Part shown: one piece after another, positions 42,327 to 52,036 of the stretch
How positions within the stretch are numbered: position 1 is the stretch's first letter
Layout: every line of letters begins with the position of its first letter
Assembly (NCBI GenBank): GCA_028277885.1
Contig: JANQFK010000067.1
Location: forward strand, 1 to 64,000
Direction of reading: 5' to 3'
DNA from: Myxococcota bacterium
GTDB lineage: Bacteria; Myxococcota_A; UBA9160; UBA6930
Length of the DNA: 64,000 nucleotides
Program-made: the position numbers and the translations under genes
Notes under the pieces: model-generated
Seen by the model: the letters and a program-made list of their open reading frames with translations, nothing else
Databases searched by the model: none
What the model was told of the DNA's origin: nothing

Positions 42327-43303
42327 TAGTCGAAGTCGACCACGTTCTCCTTCAGGTACTCGCGCAGCCGCTCCACCAGGCGCTTCTCGAGCTGGCGCAC
42401 CCGCTCCCGGGTCACCTCGAACTCGTCGCCCAGCTCCTGGAGGGTGAGGGGCTCGTCGGCCAGGATGCGGGCCTCCACGATGCGGCGGTCCCGCTCGTCG
42501 AGGTCCTCGGCGAAGTCGTGCACGCGCTCGAGGAACACCCGGCGCAGCTCGCGGTCGGCCACGTGCTCCTCGGCCGACTCCCCGCCCGCCGGCACGAAGT
42601 CGCCGAAGGTGGCGCCGCCCTCCTCGTCGCGGCGCACCGGGGCCTCGAGGGAGAGGTCGCTCTCGGCCAGGCGCTGCTCCATCTCGACCACGTCGGCCTC
42701 GCTGACCTCGAGGCGCTCGGCGAGGAGCTTCGGCTCCACCTCGAAGCCGCGCCGCTCGAGCTCGCGCTTCTCCTTGTTGAGCCGGAAGAACAGCTTGCGC
42801 TGGGCGCGGCTGCTCCCCACGCGCACCATGCGGATGTTGTCGATCAGGTACTTGAGGATGTAGGCGCGGATCCAGTAGGCGCCGTAGGAGGAGAGCTTCA
42901 CGCCCTGGTAGGGATCGAAGCGCTGGACCGCCTGGAGCAGGCCCAGGTTGCCCTCCTGGATCAGGTCGAGGACGTTGGCCCAGGCGCGCCGGTACTCCAT
43001 GGCGATCTTCACCACCAGGCGCAGGTTCGAGACCGCGAGGCGCCGGGCGGCCTCGACGTCGCCGTGCTCCACCCATTGCACGGCGAGGTCGTGCTCCTCC
43101 TCCCGGGAGATCGGCGGGTACTTGCGCAGCTCCGCCATGTAGCGGGTGAGCGCATCCGCGGGCGCGACGCCGCGCTCGGAGGCGGGGACGGGGAGGCTGG
43201 GGGAGGGGTCGCCCTCGCGGCCCGGCGCGTCCTCGGGCGGCGCGTCAACGCGCCCGCCGCCGGGCGTCGGGTCCGCGGGCGGGGCGGGGGATCGATCGCT
43301 CAA
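42308..43303 (-). CDS. rpoH: RNA polymerase sigma factor, RpoH (sigma-32) family
   Basis: A 331-residue sigma factor of the heat-shock type. Regions: 1.2 (DALTRYMAELRKYPPISREEEHDLA, about 50), 2 (NLRLVVKIAMEYRRAWANVLDLIQEGNLGLLQAVQRFDPYQGVKLSSYGAYWIRAYILKYL), the RpoH box QRKLFFRLNKEKREL (about 150), region 3, and region 4 (LTLQELGDEFEVTRERVRQLEKRLVERL). The frame is open to 43363, but a TATTCT box (43335-43330) and GGAG (43314-43311) point to the TTG start at 43303, giving LSDRSPAPP. The first 45 residues are Pro/Gly/Ala-rich and disordered. RpoH directs transcription of chaperone and protease genes. Confidence 0.9.
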   Translation of the reverse strand: MSDRSPAPPADPTPGGGRVDAPPEDAPGREGDPSPSLPVPASERGVAPADALTRYMAELRKYPPISREEEHDLAVQWVEHGDVEAARRLAVSNLRLVVKIAMEYRRAWANVLDLIQEGNLGLLQAVQRFDPYQGVKLSSYGAYWIRAYILKYLIDNIRMVRVGSSRAQRKLFFRLNKEKRELERRGFEVEPKLLAERLEVSEADVVEMEQRLAESDLSLEAPVRRDEEGGATFGDFVPAGGESAEEHVADRELRRVFLERVHDFAEDLDERDRRIVEARILADEPLTLQELGDEFEVTRERVRQLEKRLVERLREYLKENVVDFDYYAPED

Positions 43304-43391
43304 GCCGCGCTCCGGGGGTTGGTCGGACCAGAATAGCAGAGGGGGTGGCGCGCCCGGCGCCACCCCCTCGCGTGGATCGAGCCGTGTCCGG

Positions 43392-43784
43392 CTACTTCTT
43401 GAGCGTGCGGATGAACGCGATCACGTCCGCCACCTGGGCGTCGGTGAGCGGCGGGCTCCAGGCCGTCATCACGGCGCTGCCGCCGTACTTCGCGGCGCCG
43501 TTCTTGAGGATCAGCGCGAGGTCGGCGTCGGTCCCGGGCTTGCCGTCCCCGTCGGCGTCGTACTTGAAGTCGCCGGTGCTGAAGTCGCGGGGCTTCGGGT
43601 TGAGGGCCGCGCCGGCCGGGCCGTCGCCCTTGCCCGTGGCGCCGTGACAGGCGAAGCAGAAGGTCTGGTAGCTCTGCTTGCCGGCCTCGGCGTCGCCCTC
43701 GGCGAGGGCCGGGGAGGCCCCCAGCAGTCCGCCGGCCAGCCCGAGCAGGGCGAGGGCCGGCAGGGCTCGAAGCGTTCGGATCAT
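43392..43784 (-). CDS. Periplasmic c-type cytochrome, single haem
   Basis: A 130-residue exported cytochrome c. A signal peptide (1-28, ending PALAEGD) precedes a class I cytochrome domain with the haem site CFACH (about residue 42) and GATGKGDGPAGAALNPKPRDF. The distal ligand is probably Met in SAVMTAWSPPLTDAQVADVIAFIRTL near the C-terminus. Sequences with ALNPKPRDF resemble small electron-shuttle cytochromes next to terminal oxidases or other redox enzymes; none is adjacent here. It sits between pepA and rpoH on the same strand with its own gap of 83 bases from pepA. Confidence 0.92.
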   Translation of the reverse strand: MIRTLRALPALALLGLAGGLLGASPALAEGDAEAGKQSYQTFCFACHGATGKGDGPAGAALNPKPRDFSTGDFKYDADGDGKPGTDADLALILKNGAAKYGGSAVMTAWSPPLTDAQVADVIAFIRTLKK

Positions 43785-43867
43785 CGGGGTCTTCCTTCCT
43801 TTTCTGCGCGTCTGGGGTAGACGTCGAATCGGTTGGACGCGCAACCTAGGCGGCCTATTCGCGGCCG

Positions 43868-45439
43868 TCAAAGCTTCGTGTGGCGCCAGCTCCGCAGCAG
43901 CTCCACCAGGGTGCGCACGCCGAAGCCCGTGGCGCCGGCCCGGGGCTGGAGCGGGCCCTTGCGCTCCGTGTCGGCCGTGGAGGCGATGTCGAGGTGGGCC
44001 CAGGGCGTGTCGTCCGAAACGAAATGCCACAGGAAGGCGGCCGCCGTGATGGTTCCGCCGTCCCGGCCGCCGGTCTGCTTCACGTCGGCGATCTGGCTGC
44101 GCATGTGCTCGCGATGCACGTCCCACAGGGGGAGCTGCCAGAAGCGCTCGCCCGTCGTGTCGCCGGCGCGGCGCAGGGCCTCGACCAGCCGCTCGTCGTT
44201 GCCGAGCACCGCCGCCGCCCAGGTGCCGAGCGCCACCGCGCAGGCGCCGGTCAGGGTGGCGACGTCCACCATGGCGGCGGGCTCGAACTCCTCCTGGGCG
44301 AAGTGCAGCGCGTCGGCGAGCACCATGCGCCCCTCGGCGTCGGTGTTGGCCACCTCGACGGTCCGCCCCGAGGCGGTGGCGACGATGTCGTCGGGCCGGT
44401 AGGCGGTCCCGCTCGGCATGTTCTCGGCCGCGCTCACGATGCCCACCACGTGGAGCGGCAGCTTCAGCAGGGCCGCGGCCCGCAGGGCGCCGATCACCGC
44501 CGCACCGCCGGACATGTCGTGCTTCATCTTCACCATGCTGGTGGTGGGCTTGAGCGAGATGCCACCGGTGTCGAAGGTGATGCCCTTGCCCACCAGGCAG
44601 ACGGTGGGGCGGCGCCGCGGCGCCTTGCCCGAGCGACCCTTCTTCTTGCGGCCCCTGCCGCCGGGCGCGTTGTGCTCGAGCACGATCAGGCGCGGCGGCC
44701 GCGAGCTGCCGCCGCCCACCGCGAGGATCGCTCCCATCTTGCGGCGCCGGAGCTCCGCCACCTCGAGCACGCGGCAGCGCAGCCCCGTCTCCTTGGCGAC
44801 GCGCTCCGCCTCCCGCGCAAGCACGGCCGGGGGCAGCTCGTTCGGCGGCTCGTTGGACAGGTCTCGCGCGACGTTCTGGCTCTCGGCGAGGATCACGCCG
44901 GTGCTCGCGGCGGCGCGCGCCGCGCGGGCGTCCGACGCGCTCGCGCCCTCGAACAGCAGCGCGGCGGAGGCCGCCGGCGGCTTGGCGTCCTCGGCGCGCT
45001 TGCGGTAGCGGTCGAAGCGGTAGCTGGCGAGCACCGCCCCCTCGGCCAGGGCCTGGGCGGCGGCGGCGGCGCGCAGGCGCCGCGTTGTGATCCCCGTCAC
45101 CGCCAGCTTCTCGGCGCCCCGCGCCGAGGCGGCCCCGACCGCGATCCCCGCGGCCTCGCGCAGGCCGTCGGTGTCGAGATCCGACTCCTTGCCCAGGCCG
45201 ACCAGCAGCAGGCGACGGGCCGCGAGCCCCTCGGGTGCGTGGATCAGGGCCGACTCCCCGCGCTTGCCGCGGAAGTCGCCGCTCTCGATCACCGCCGTGA
45301 TGCGGCCGCCGCTGGCCCGGTCGAGGGCGGCCGCCCGTGCCGGAAGCCGCCAGCGCCGGGCGTCGAGCTCGACCAGCGGGACCGCCAGGAGGTCCACCCG
45401 GGCCCCCGCCGCCGCGCGCGTCTGGACGTTCACCTGCAT
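43868..45439 (-). CDS. pepA: Leucyl aminopeptidase (M17 family)
   Basis: A 523-residue cytosolic aminopeptidase. The N-terminal domain (1-170) is variable; the catalytic domain has LVGKGITFDTGGISLKP (metal-binding Lys and Asp, about 275), MKHDMSGGAAV (about 295), and the family signature NTDAEGRMVLADAL (about 355). The NTDAEGR Asp and Glu are metal ligands and Arg is catalytic. A basic insert (RGRKKKGRSGKAPRRR, about 255) precedes the catalytic domain and is unusual. The gene is divergent from tolQ. PepA in E. coli also binds DNA as a recombination and transcription factor; the basic insert invites that question here. Confidence 0.93.
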   Translation of the reverse strand: MQVNVQTRAAAGARVDLLAVPLVELDARRWRLPARAAALDRASGGRITAVIESGDFRGKRGESALIHAPEGLAARRLLLVGLGKESDLDTDGLREAAGIAVGAASARGAEKLAVTGITTRRLRAAAAAQALAEGAVLASYRFDRYRKRAEDAKPPAASAALLFEGASASDARAARAAASTGVILAESQNVARDLSNEPPNELPPAVLAREAERVAKETGLRCRVLEVAELRRRKMGAILAVGGGSSRPPRLIVLEHNAPGGRGRKKKGRSGKAPRRRPTVCLVGKGITFDTGGISLKPTTSMVKMKHDMSGGAAVIGALRAAALLKLPLHVVGIVSAAENMPSGTAYRPDDIVATASGRTVEVANTDAEGRMVLADALHFAQEEFEPAAMVDVATLTGACAVALGTWAAAVLGNDERLVEALRRAGDTTGERFWQLPLWDVHREHMRSQIADVKQTGGRDGGTITAAAFLWHFVSDDTPWAHLDIASTADTERKGPLQPRAGATGFGVRTLVELLRSWRHTKL

Positions 45440-45459
45440 GAAGCTCCTCCGGGGGATCG

Positions 45460-45488
45460 TTGCTCTCCCCCCACCCCTCTCCTAGACT
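45460..45488 (+). promoter_or_regulatory. Promoter of the tol operon
   Basis: TTGCTC (45460-45465) and TAGACT (45483-45488) are 17 bases apart, and the tolQ ATG is 27 bases further with GAGAGGA before it. The run tolQ to cpoB is closely packed and probably transcribed from here. Confidence 0.6.
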
Positions 45489-45515
45489 CCGCGACCGCCA
45501 TCGTTCGAGAGGAAC

Positions 45516-46259
45516 ATGGGACAGTTCATCGCTGGGACGGTCTTGGGGGGACGTCTCGCGAGCCTCGACCCCCTCGCCCTGGTCTGGCAGGCGTCGTGGG
45601 TCGTACAGCTCGTCATGGCCCTGCTCGCGCTGTTCTCGATCGTCTCCTGGGCGGCGATCCTGTTCAAGTCGCGCGAGCTTCGCCTCGCGCAGCGCGACAG
45701 CGAAGCGTTCCTCGACGTATATCACGAAGGCTCCCGGGACGCTGCCTACGAGGCGGCGCGCGACCTCGATCGCGGCCCGCTTCCCGCCATCTACCTCGCC
45801 GCCTACGCGGAGCGCAACCGCATGGCGCGCTACGGCGGCGGCACCCCGGCTGACGCCCTGGACGACGACGGCATCCACCGCCTCTCGCGCCAGGTCGCCT
45901 GGGCGGCGGCCCAGGAGACCCACCGCCTCGAGCGGCGCATGCCGCTGCTCGCCACCACGGCGAGCTCGACTCCCTTCATCGGTCTCTTCGGCACGGTGGT
46001 CGGGATCATCAACGCCTTCACCGGCATCGGCCAGGCCGGCAGCGCGAGCCTCGCCGTGGTGGCGCCGGGCATCGCCGAGGCGCTGATCGCCACGGCGCTC
46101 GGCCTGTTCGCCGCGATCCCCGCCAGCATCTTCTACAACGTCTTCGTCGGGCGCCTGCGCGAGCTCCAGGGCTTCATCGACGTCTTCAGCAACGAGCTGC
46201 TGGGGGACTTCCGCCGCGCCGCGCCCGCGCCCGCCAAAGCCCGGGCCGCGAGGGGCTGA
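45516..46259 (+). CDS. tolQ: TolQ/ExbB-family proton channel protein
   Basis: A 247-residue inner-membrane protein with three helices (about 28-50, 148-170, 183-205), the TolQ topology. The family block ETHRLERRMPLLATTASSTPFIGLFGTVVGIINAFTGIG is clear and includes the small-residue-rich second helix. With TolR it forms the proton-driven motor that energises TolA and keeps the outer membrane drawn in at division. ATG 45516 follows a good promoter and ribosome site. tolR starts two bases after its stop. Confidence 0.94.
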   Translation: MGQFIAGTVLGGRLASLDPLALVWQASWVVQLVMALLALFSIVSWAAILFKSRELRLAQRDSEAFLDVYHEGSRDAAYEAARDLDRGPLPAIYLAAYAERNRMARYGGGTPADALDDDGIHRLSRQVAWAAAQETHRLERRMPLLATTASSTPFIGLFGTVVGIINAFTGIGQAGSASLAVVAPGIAEALIATALGLFAAIPASIFYNVFVGRLRELQGFIDVFSNELLGDFRRAAPAPAKARAARG

Positions 46260-46260
46260 G

Positions 46261-46668
46261 ATGGCGGGTCTCGGCCCCGGGCGCGGGCACAGCGCGCTCT
46301 CCGAGATCAACGTCACGCCCTTCGTGGACGTGATGCTGGTGCTGCTGATCATCTTCATGGTGACGGCGCCCATGCTCCAGCAGGGGATCGACGTCGATCT
46401 GCCCGAGACCACCAGCCAGCCCCTCAAGCTGCGGGAGGAGCCGCTGGTGCTGACGGTCAAGAAGGACGGGAGCTACCACATCGCGCGCCAGCAGGTGCCC
46501 GCGGAGGAGCTCGAGGCCAAGCTCACCGCGATCCTCGAGGGCATCGACGATCGCGACGTGTACCTGCGTGCGGACGAGGAGGCGCCCTACGGCACCGTCG
46601 TGAAGGCCATGGCGGCGGCTCGCCGGGCGGGCGCCGAGAGCCTCGGGATCGTCACCGAGCCCGAGTGA
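46261..46668 (+). CDS. tolR: TolR/ExbD-family protein
   Basis: A 135-residue protein with one membrane helix (about 20-38) following the typical LSEINVTPFVDVMLVLLIIFMV. The Asp in FVDVML is the proton-carrying residue of the motor. The periplasmic domain contains LPETTSQPLKLREEPLVLTVKKDG and LRADEEAPYGTVVKAMAAARRAG, as in TolR and ExbD. It begins two bases after tolQ. TolR and ExbD are hard to separate by sequence, but the tolB and cpoB neighbours favour TolR. Confidence 0.93.
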   Translation: MAGLGPGRGHSALSEINVTPFVDVMLVLLIIFMVTAPMLQQGIDVDLPETTSQPLKLREEPLVLTVKKDGSYHIARQQVPAEELEAKLTAILEGIDDRDVYLRADEEAPYGTVVKAMAAARRAGAESLGIVTEPE

Positions 46669-46752
46669 GCCCCGCCGCGGGTCCGGGCGGGGCGCCGGCC
46701 GATGGAGCCCGTCGGACGAGGGACCCGGGGATGGAGGGGCCGAGGAGCCGCC

Positions 46753-47553
46753 GTGTCGCACGCCCAGGAGAGCATCGGGATCCGGGAGGACGCCTTCTCC
46801 CGCTGGGTGTGGATCTCGGCCGTCGGCCACGCGGTGCTGCTGGCCGCCTTCGTGCTGACCCCGAAGCCCACGCCCCGCAGCAGCCTGCTGCCCGCCGTGG
46901 TGCGGGTGAACCTCGTCCCCGCCGGCCCGGTGGCGCGCCCGGCTCCGGCGCCGCCGAGGCCCGCCCCCGAGCCGGCCCCCAAGGCCGTCCCGAAGCCGCC
47001 GCCGCCCCCCCCGCCTCCGCCGGCGCCCAAGAAGGTCGTGCTCCCCACCGAGCCCACCCGCACCGCGGAGCCGAAGCCCAAGGTCGCCAGGCCCCGGCCC
47101 GAGCCCCGCAAGGCGCCCGAGCCCGCTCCGCAGCCCGAGGAGACCTACGAGGACGTCCTCGCCAGCCTGCGCCAGGAGGCCGGCGAGAACGCCCCCCAGC
47201 CCGTGGAGGTGGCCCAGGCGGAGCCCCTGCCGGGCGCGGGCCCGGGCGGCGGCGGGGCGGTCGGTGTGCCGATCTCGGCCGAGGAGGCGGCCTGGCGGCG
47301 GCGCGCCAAGCTCCACGTCCACCGGGCCTGGGTGCTCGCGCCGGGCTTCCGGATGCAGAACCTCGAGACCGAGGTGCGGGTGCGCCTGGGACCCGGGGGG
47401 CACGTGAGCGACTTGCGCGTGGTGCGATCCTCCGGGAATCCCTGGTACGACGAGAGCGTCGAACGGGCGATACGCAAGGCGAGTCCCCTGCCGCGGCCCA
47501 TCGAGCCCGGCGAGTGGACCTTCCTGTTCCGTCCCGAGGACCTGCTGCGATGA
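46753..47553 (+). CDS. tolA: TolA/TonB-like energy-transducing protein
   Basis: A 266-residue protein from GTG 46753 (GAGGAG 6 bases before). It has a cytoplasmic N-terminus, one membrane helix (about 20-36, ISAVGHAVLLAAFVL), a Pro/Lys/Glu-rich periplasmic linker (about 55-130, including a run of nine prolines) and a C-terminal TonB_C-type domain (about 190-266: RAWVLAPGFRMQNLETEVRVRL, VSDLRVVRSSGNPWYDESVERAIRKASPLPRP). Position between tolR and tolB makes it the functional TolA, although the C-terminal domain is of the TonB family, as in many non-enteric bacteria. The stop overlaps tolB by four bases. Confidence 0.85.
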   Translation: MSHAQESIGIREDAFSRWVWISAVGHAVLLAAFVLTPKPTPRSSLLPAVVRVNLVPAGPVARPAPAPPRPAPEPAPKAVPKPPPPPPPPPAPKKVVLPTEPTRTAEPKPKVARPRPEPRKAPEPAPQPEETYEDVLASLRQEAGENAPQPVEVAQAEPLPGAGPGGGGAVGVPISAEEAAWRRRAKLHVHRAWVLAPGFRMQNLETEVRVRLGPGGHVSDLRVVRSSGNPWYDESVERAIRKASPLPRPIEPGEWTFLFRPEDLLR

Positions 47554-48881
47554 AGATCGGGTGGACCATCGGCTGCATCACGGTCGGGCTCTGGCTCGTC
47601 GCCGCGGCGGCGAGCGCCCAGGAGCGCCCGCCCATCGTGATCACCGACCCCAGCGCCAAGACCTACCGGGCCGCGGTGCAGCGCTTCTCTCCCCTGGGCA
47701 GCGAGGCGGATCCCAACGTGGCTTCGGCGCTGCGGGGGGCGATCGAGGAGGGGCTCGCCTTCTCGGGGCTGTTCGCGCCCCTCCAGGCCGCCGCCTTCCT
47801 GGGGCCCGTCGAGAGCGCGCCCCTGGCCACCGGCGAGCGCGTGGTGTGCGAGAACTGGCGGCAGATCGGCACCGACGCACTGGTCCAGGGCGAGGTGGCG
47901 CTCGGCACCGCCGCGCTGCGGGTCGAGTTCCAGGTCCTCGACGTCTCGCGGGGCTGCCGCAAGCTGCTGCGCAAGCGCTACCGCGGCGAGCCCGAGGACC
48001 TCACGCGCATCGGCCACGCCATCGCCGACGACGTGGTGGGCGCCTTCACGGGCACGCCGGGGGTGGCCGACACCGAGATCGCCTTCGTCTCGAACCGCAC
48101 CGGCGCCAAGGAGATCTGGGTGATGGACGCCGACGGCGGCAACCTGCGCGCCGTCACCGCCAACCGCTCGATCAACTCCTTCCCCTCCTGGGGGCCCGAC
48201 GCCGAGTCCATCGTCTACACCTCCTACCGCTACCGCCACCGGCCCCACATCTTCCTGCTCACGCGGGGGCGTCGCTCGCCCGGACGCATCCTGCGCAGCC
48301 TGAACTCCGGCCATCCGCTCTACCGCGCCGTCTACGCGCCCCGGGGCGACGAGCTCGCGGTGGTGATGAGCCCCAACGGAGCGGCGGAGATCTACACCTC
48401 GGACCCCGGCGGCAACGGCCTGCGCCGACTAACCAAGAACCGCGTCATCGACGTCGCGCCGAGCTGGTCGCCCGACGGCAAGCGGATGGCCTTCGTGTCC
48501 GACCGCAGCGGCAGTCCGCAGATCTACGTGATGAATGCCGACGGCAGCGACGTGCAGCGGCTCACCTTCGAGAGCAACTACGCCGCCGCCCCGGCCTGGT
48601 CCCCGGACGGGCGCTGGATCGCCTACGAGAGCCGGGTCAACCACCAGTTCGACATCTGGCTGATCGACCCCGAGGGTCAGGTCAACCTGCCCCTCGTGTC
48701 CCATCCCCGCAACGACGAGTACCCGAGCTGGTCGCCCGACGGCCGCATGCTCGCCTTCAGCTCGACGCGGCGGGGCCGCGCCGACATCTACGTCGTGGAC
48801 GTCACCGGGCACAACCTGCGGCGGCTGACCGACGGGGCCGGCGACGACGTGAACCCGGCCTGGGGCCCCAACCGTCGATGA
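47550..48881 (+). CDS. tolB: Tol-Pal system protein TolB
   Basis: A 443-residue periplasmic protein. A signal peptide (about 1-23, AAAASAQ) is followed by the N-terminal alpha/beta domain (about 30-165) and a six-bladed propeller built from WD40-like TolB repeats: EIAFVSNRTGAKEIWVMDADG, PSWSPDGKRMAFVSDRSGSPQIYVMNADG, APAWSPDGRWIAYES and so on. TolB links TolA and the lipoprotein Pal during division. The start ATG 47550 overlaps the previous stop. No pal gene follows within the window. Confidence 0.94.
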   Translation: MKIGWTIGCITVGLWLVAAAASAQERPPIVITDPSAKTYRAAVQRFSPLGSEADPNVASALRGAIEEGLAFSGLFAPLQAAAFLGPVESAPLATGERVVCENWRQIGTDALVQGEVALGTAALRVEFQVLDVSRGCRKLLRKRYRGEPEDLTRIGHAIADDVVGAFTGTPGVADTEIAFVSNRTGAKEIWVMDADGGNLRAVTANRSINSFPSWGPDAESIVYTSYRYRHRPHIFLLTRGRRSPGRILRSLNSGHPLYRAVYAPRGDELAVVMSPNGAAEIYTSDPGGNGLRRLTKNRVIDVAPSWSPDGKRMAFVSDRSGSPQIYVMNADGSDVQRLTFESNYAAAPAWSPDGRWIAYESRVNHQFDIWLIDPEGQVNLPLVSHPRNDEYPSWSPDGRMLAFSSTRRGRADIYVVDVTGHNLRRLTDGAGDDVNPAWGPNRR

Positions 48882-48924
48882 GCGCTCCCCGGTTCGGTGA
48901 AGAAGTCGAGGAGAGGAGGAGGAG

Positions 48925-49680
48925 ATGAGGACATTCCCCGTCGGATCCGCGAGGCGGGCGGCCACCCTGCGCGCGGCGGCGCTCTTCATCACCTGCGGCG
49001 TGCTCTCGGCCTGCGTCACCGTCGCAGAGCACCGCAAGCTCGAGGAGGAGGTGCTGCGCCTGAAGCGCCACGGCGCCGTGGGGAGCGACGCGCGGGCCAA
49101 CGTGGCGGACCTCGCCGCCCAGGTCGAGTCGCTGCACGGCGAGCTGGCCGCGCTGCGCGGGCGCCTCGAGGTGGCGGAGCACCGCTCCGACCAGGCGCTC
49201 GAGGAGGCCAGGGCGGCGCGCAAGGCCGCGCACGGCGCAGCGGCGCCCCCGTCGGGGGCCGCCGACGGGGACGAGCTCGCCCTGTCGAACGCCGCGCCCG
49301 AGGAGCTGCGTCTCTACCGCGAGGCCCTCGACGCCTGGCGCGGCGACGACAACCAGGCCTGTGTTGACCGCTTTCGCGAGTTCCTGCAAACTCACCCTTC
49401 TTCCGATTACGCCGACGATGCCGCCTACTGGATGGCGGACTGCCACTTCAAGCAGGGGGACTTCCGAACCGCCGTACTGCGCTTCGACGACGTCGCGGGC
49501 CGCTACCCGGCGGGGAATAAAGCGGCCGACGCGCTCTACCGACAAGGGGAGGCCCTGCTTCGCCTCGGCTACGGCGAGGCGGCGGTGAAGGCCTTCGAGA
49601 GGGTCGTCAACGAGTACCCGGATTCGCCCCGGGCGGGAGAGGCGAAGAGACAAGTGGAGCTGCTGCGCGCGTCGGGCTGA
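48925..49680 (+). CDS. cpoB: CpoB/YbgF-like tol-pal accessory protein, predicted lipoprotein
   Basis: A 251-residue protein with the CpoB layout: signal sequence ending in LSAC (Cys30, lipobox), a coiled coil (about 37-100, HRKLEEEVLRLKRH) and three C-terminal TPR units (about 125-245: LYREALDAWRGDDNQACVDRFREFLQTHPSSDYADDAAYWMADC and on). E. coli CpoB is soluble and regulates PBP1B through Tol; the lipobox here would tether it to a membrane. GAGGAGGAG lies just before ATG 48925. It closes the tol cluster, in the place where pal plus cpoB normally stand. Confidence 0.88.
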   Translation: MRTFPVGSARRAATLRAAALFITCGVLSACVTVAEHRKLEEEVLRLKRHGAVGSDARANVADLAAQVESLHGELAALRGRLEVAEHRSDQALEEARAARKAAHGAAAPPSGAADGDELALSNAAPEELRLYREALDAWRGDDNQACVDRFREFLQTHPSSDYADDAAYWMADCHFKQGDFRTAVLRFDDVAGRYPAGNKAADALYRQGEALLRLGYGEAAVKAFERVVNEYPDSPRAGEAKRQVELLRASG

Positions 49681-49710
49681 CCGCCGGCGCGCGGCGAAAC
49701 CGGACGGGTT

Positions 49711-49730
49711 GGAACGACGTAGATCGTTCC
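49711..49730. promoter_or_regulatory. Inverted repeat upstream of dksA
   Basis: GGAACGA and TCGTTCC form perfect 7-base arms around a 6-base spacer, 52 bases before the dksA start. A TACGGT box (49747-49752) may be the -10, which would place the inverted repeat over the -35 region, a position typical of operators. It could also be the terminator hairpin of cpoB, though no T tract follows. Confidence 0.4.
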
Positions 49731-49782
49731 CGGAGATCATCTCAGGTACGGTCTCGGATGTCTCGAAGAACGGGGTGAGAGA

Positions 49783-50141
49783 GTGAGAAAGCGCGACCAG
49801 GAGAGGTTCCGGAAGATCCTGCTGGCCCAGCGGGAGCAGCTCCTCGGCAACGCGAAGAAGACGCTCTCCGGGGACATCCACCTCGACCCCGACGACTTCC
49901 CCGACGAGGTGGACGCCGCCTCCTCGGAGGTGAGCCTCTCCTTCACCGGCCGCCTGCGCGAGCGCGAGCGCGGGCTCATCAGCAAGATCGACGCCGCGCT
50001 CGAGAAGATCGAGGAGGGCGTCTACGGCCAGTGCGAGAGCTGCGAGGAGGAGATCGGGATCAAGCGCCTCGAGGCGCGCCCGGTCGCCGAGCTCTGCATC
50101 GACTGCAAGGCCGAGCAGGAGAAGCTCGAGCGCGGGATGGG

Positions 50142-50145
<4 letters not shown>
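49783..50145 (+). CDS. dksA: DksA/TraR-family RNA polymerase-binding regulator
   Basis: A 120-residue zinc-finger protein that binds in the RNA polymerase secondary channel and works with ppGpp. It has a coiled coil with an acidic tip (LDPDDFPDEVDAASSE, about 33-48) and a C-terminal four-Cys finger, CESC and CIDC (about 83-108). It is shorter than E. coli DksA (151), lacking the N-terminal helical extension. GTG 49783 follows a purine-rich stretch. The stop overlaps tsaD by four bases. Confidence 0.92.
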
Positions 50146-51178
<1,033 letters not shown>

Positions 51179-51182
<4 letters not shown>

Positions 51183-52036
51183 GCCCGAGCGAGGTGCGTG
51201 CCTGGCTCGACCGCCACGGCCTCGCGCCCCATCGCTCCCGCGGCCAGAACTTCCTGGTCGACGAGCGTCTCGCGGTGAAGCTGGTCGGGCTCGCCGGCGT
51301 GGAGCCCGGCGACACCGTGATCGAGGTCGGGACCGGCCTGGGCCTGCTGACCCGCGCGCTGGCCGAGCGCGCCGCGCGGGTGGTCAGCATCGAGATCGAC
51401 GCGGGGCTGGTGCGCGCGCTGCGCGAGGACGCGTGCCTGCCGGCCAACGTGGAGCTGGTCCACGGCGACGCCCTCGAGATCGATCTCGCCGCATGCGCGG
51501 CCGCGGCGCCGGGCCCCGTGCGCGTGGTGGCGAACCTCCCCTACGCGGTCGCCACCCCGCTGCTGCGTCGCCTGCTGGACCTGCGCGCCGCCCTGACGGG
51601 CTGGTCGGTGATGGTGCAGCGCGAGGTGGCGGAGCGCGTCGCGGCCGGGTCGGGGGGCCCGGACTACGGCTCCCTCGCCGTGCTCCACGCCTGGTGCGTC
51701 GACGTCGAGAAGGGCCTCGACCTGCATCCGCGCTGCTTCCACCCGGTGCCCCGGGTCTTCTCCCGCTTCCTGCGCATCACGCCGCGCCCCGGAGAAGGGC
51801 TCTCCCCCGGCGAGCTGGCGCGTCTCGAGCCGTGGCTGCGCGGCGCCTTCGCCCACCGCCGCAAGACCCTGCGGGCGGCCCTGCGCATCGCGGGGGCGCC
51901 CGAGCCGGCGCCGCTCCTCGCCGAGCTCGGCCTCGCCGAGCACGCCCGGCCCGCCGAGCTGGCCCCCGACGCCTGGCTTCAGCTGGCGCGCCGGCTCGCC
52001 GAAGACCGGGGCGTCCCGGAGTCGTCGCTTGCCTGA
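51179..52036 (+). CDS. rsmA: 16S rRNA dimethyladenosine transferase RsmA/KsgA
   Basis: A 285-residue methyltransferase that dimethylates two adenines near the 3' end of 16S rRNA. SAM motif I reads VIEVGTGLGLLTRALAERA (about 49), after SRGQNFLVDERLA (about 22). The catalytic NLPYAVATPLL (about 120) and VMVQREVAERVAA (about 144) are typical, and HPRCFHPVPRVFSRFLRI plus AFAHRRKTLRAAL mark the C-terminal part. GTG 51179 overlaps tsaD. The next gene starts inside its 3' end. Confidence 0.94.

Noticed and set aside
43304-43363. ATG start at 43363 for the sigma factor
   Set aside because: The TATTCT box and the GGAG site lie inside this extension and point to TTG 43303; not proven.
43392-46460. 1022-codon open frame on the minus strand
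   Set aside because: Only the cytochrome c part at its end is real; the rest is antisense to tolQ/tolR or a wrong frame of pepA.
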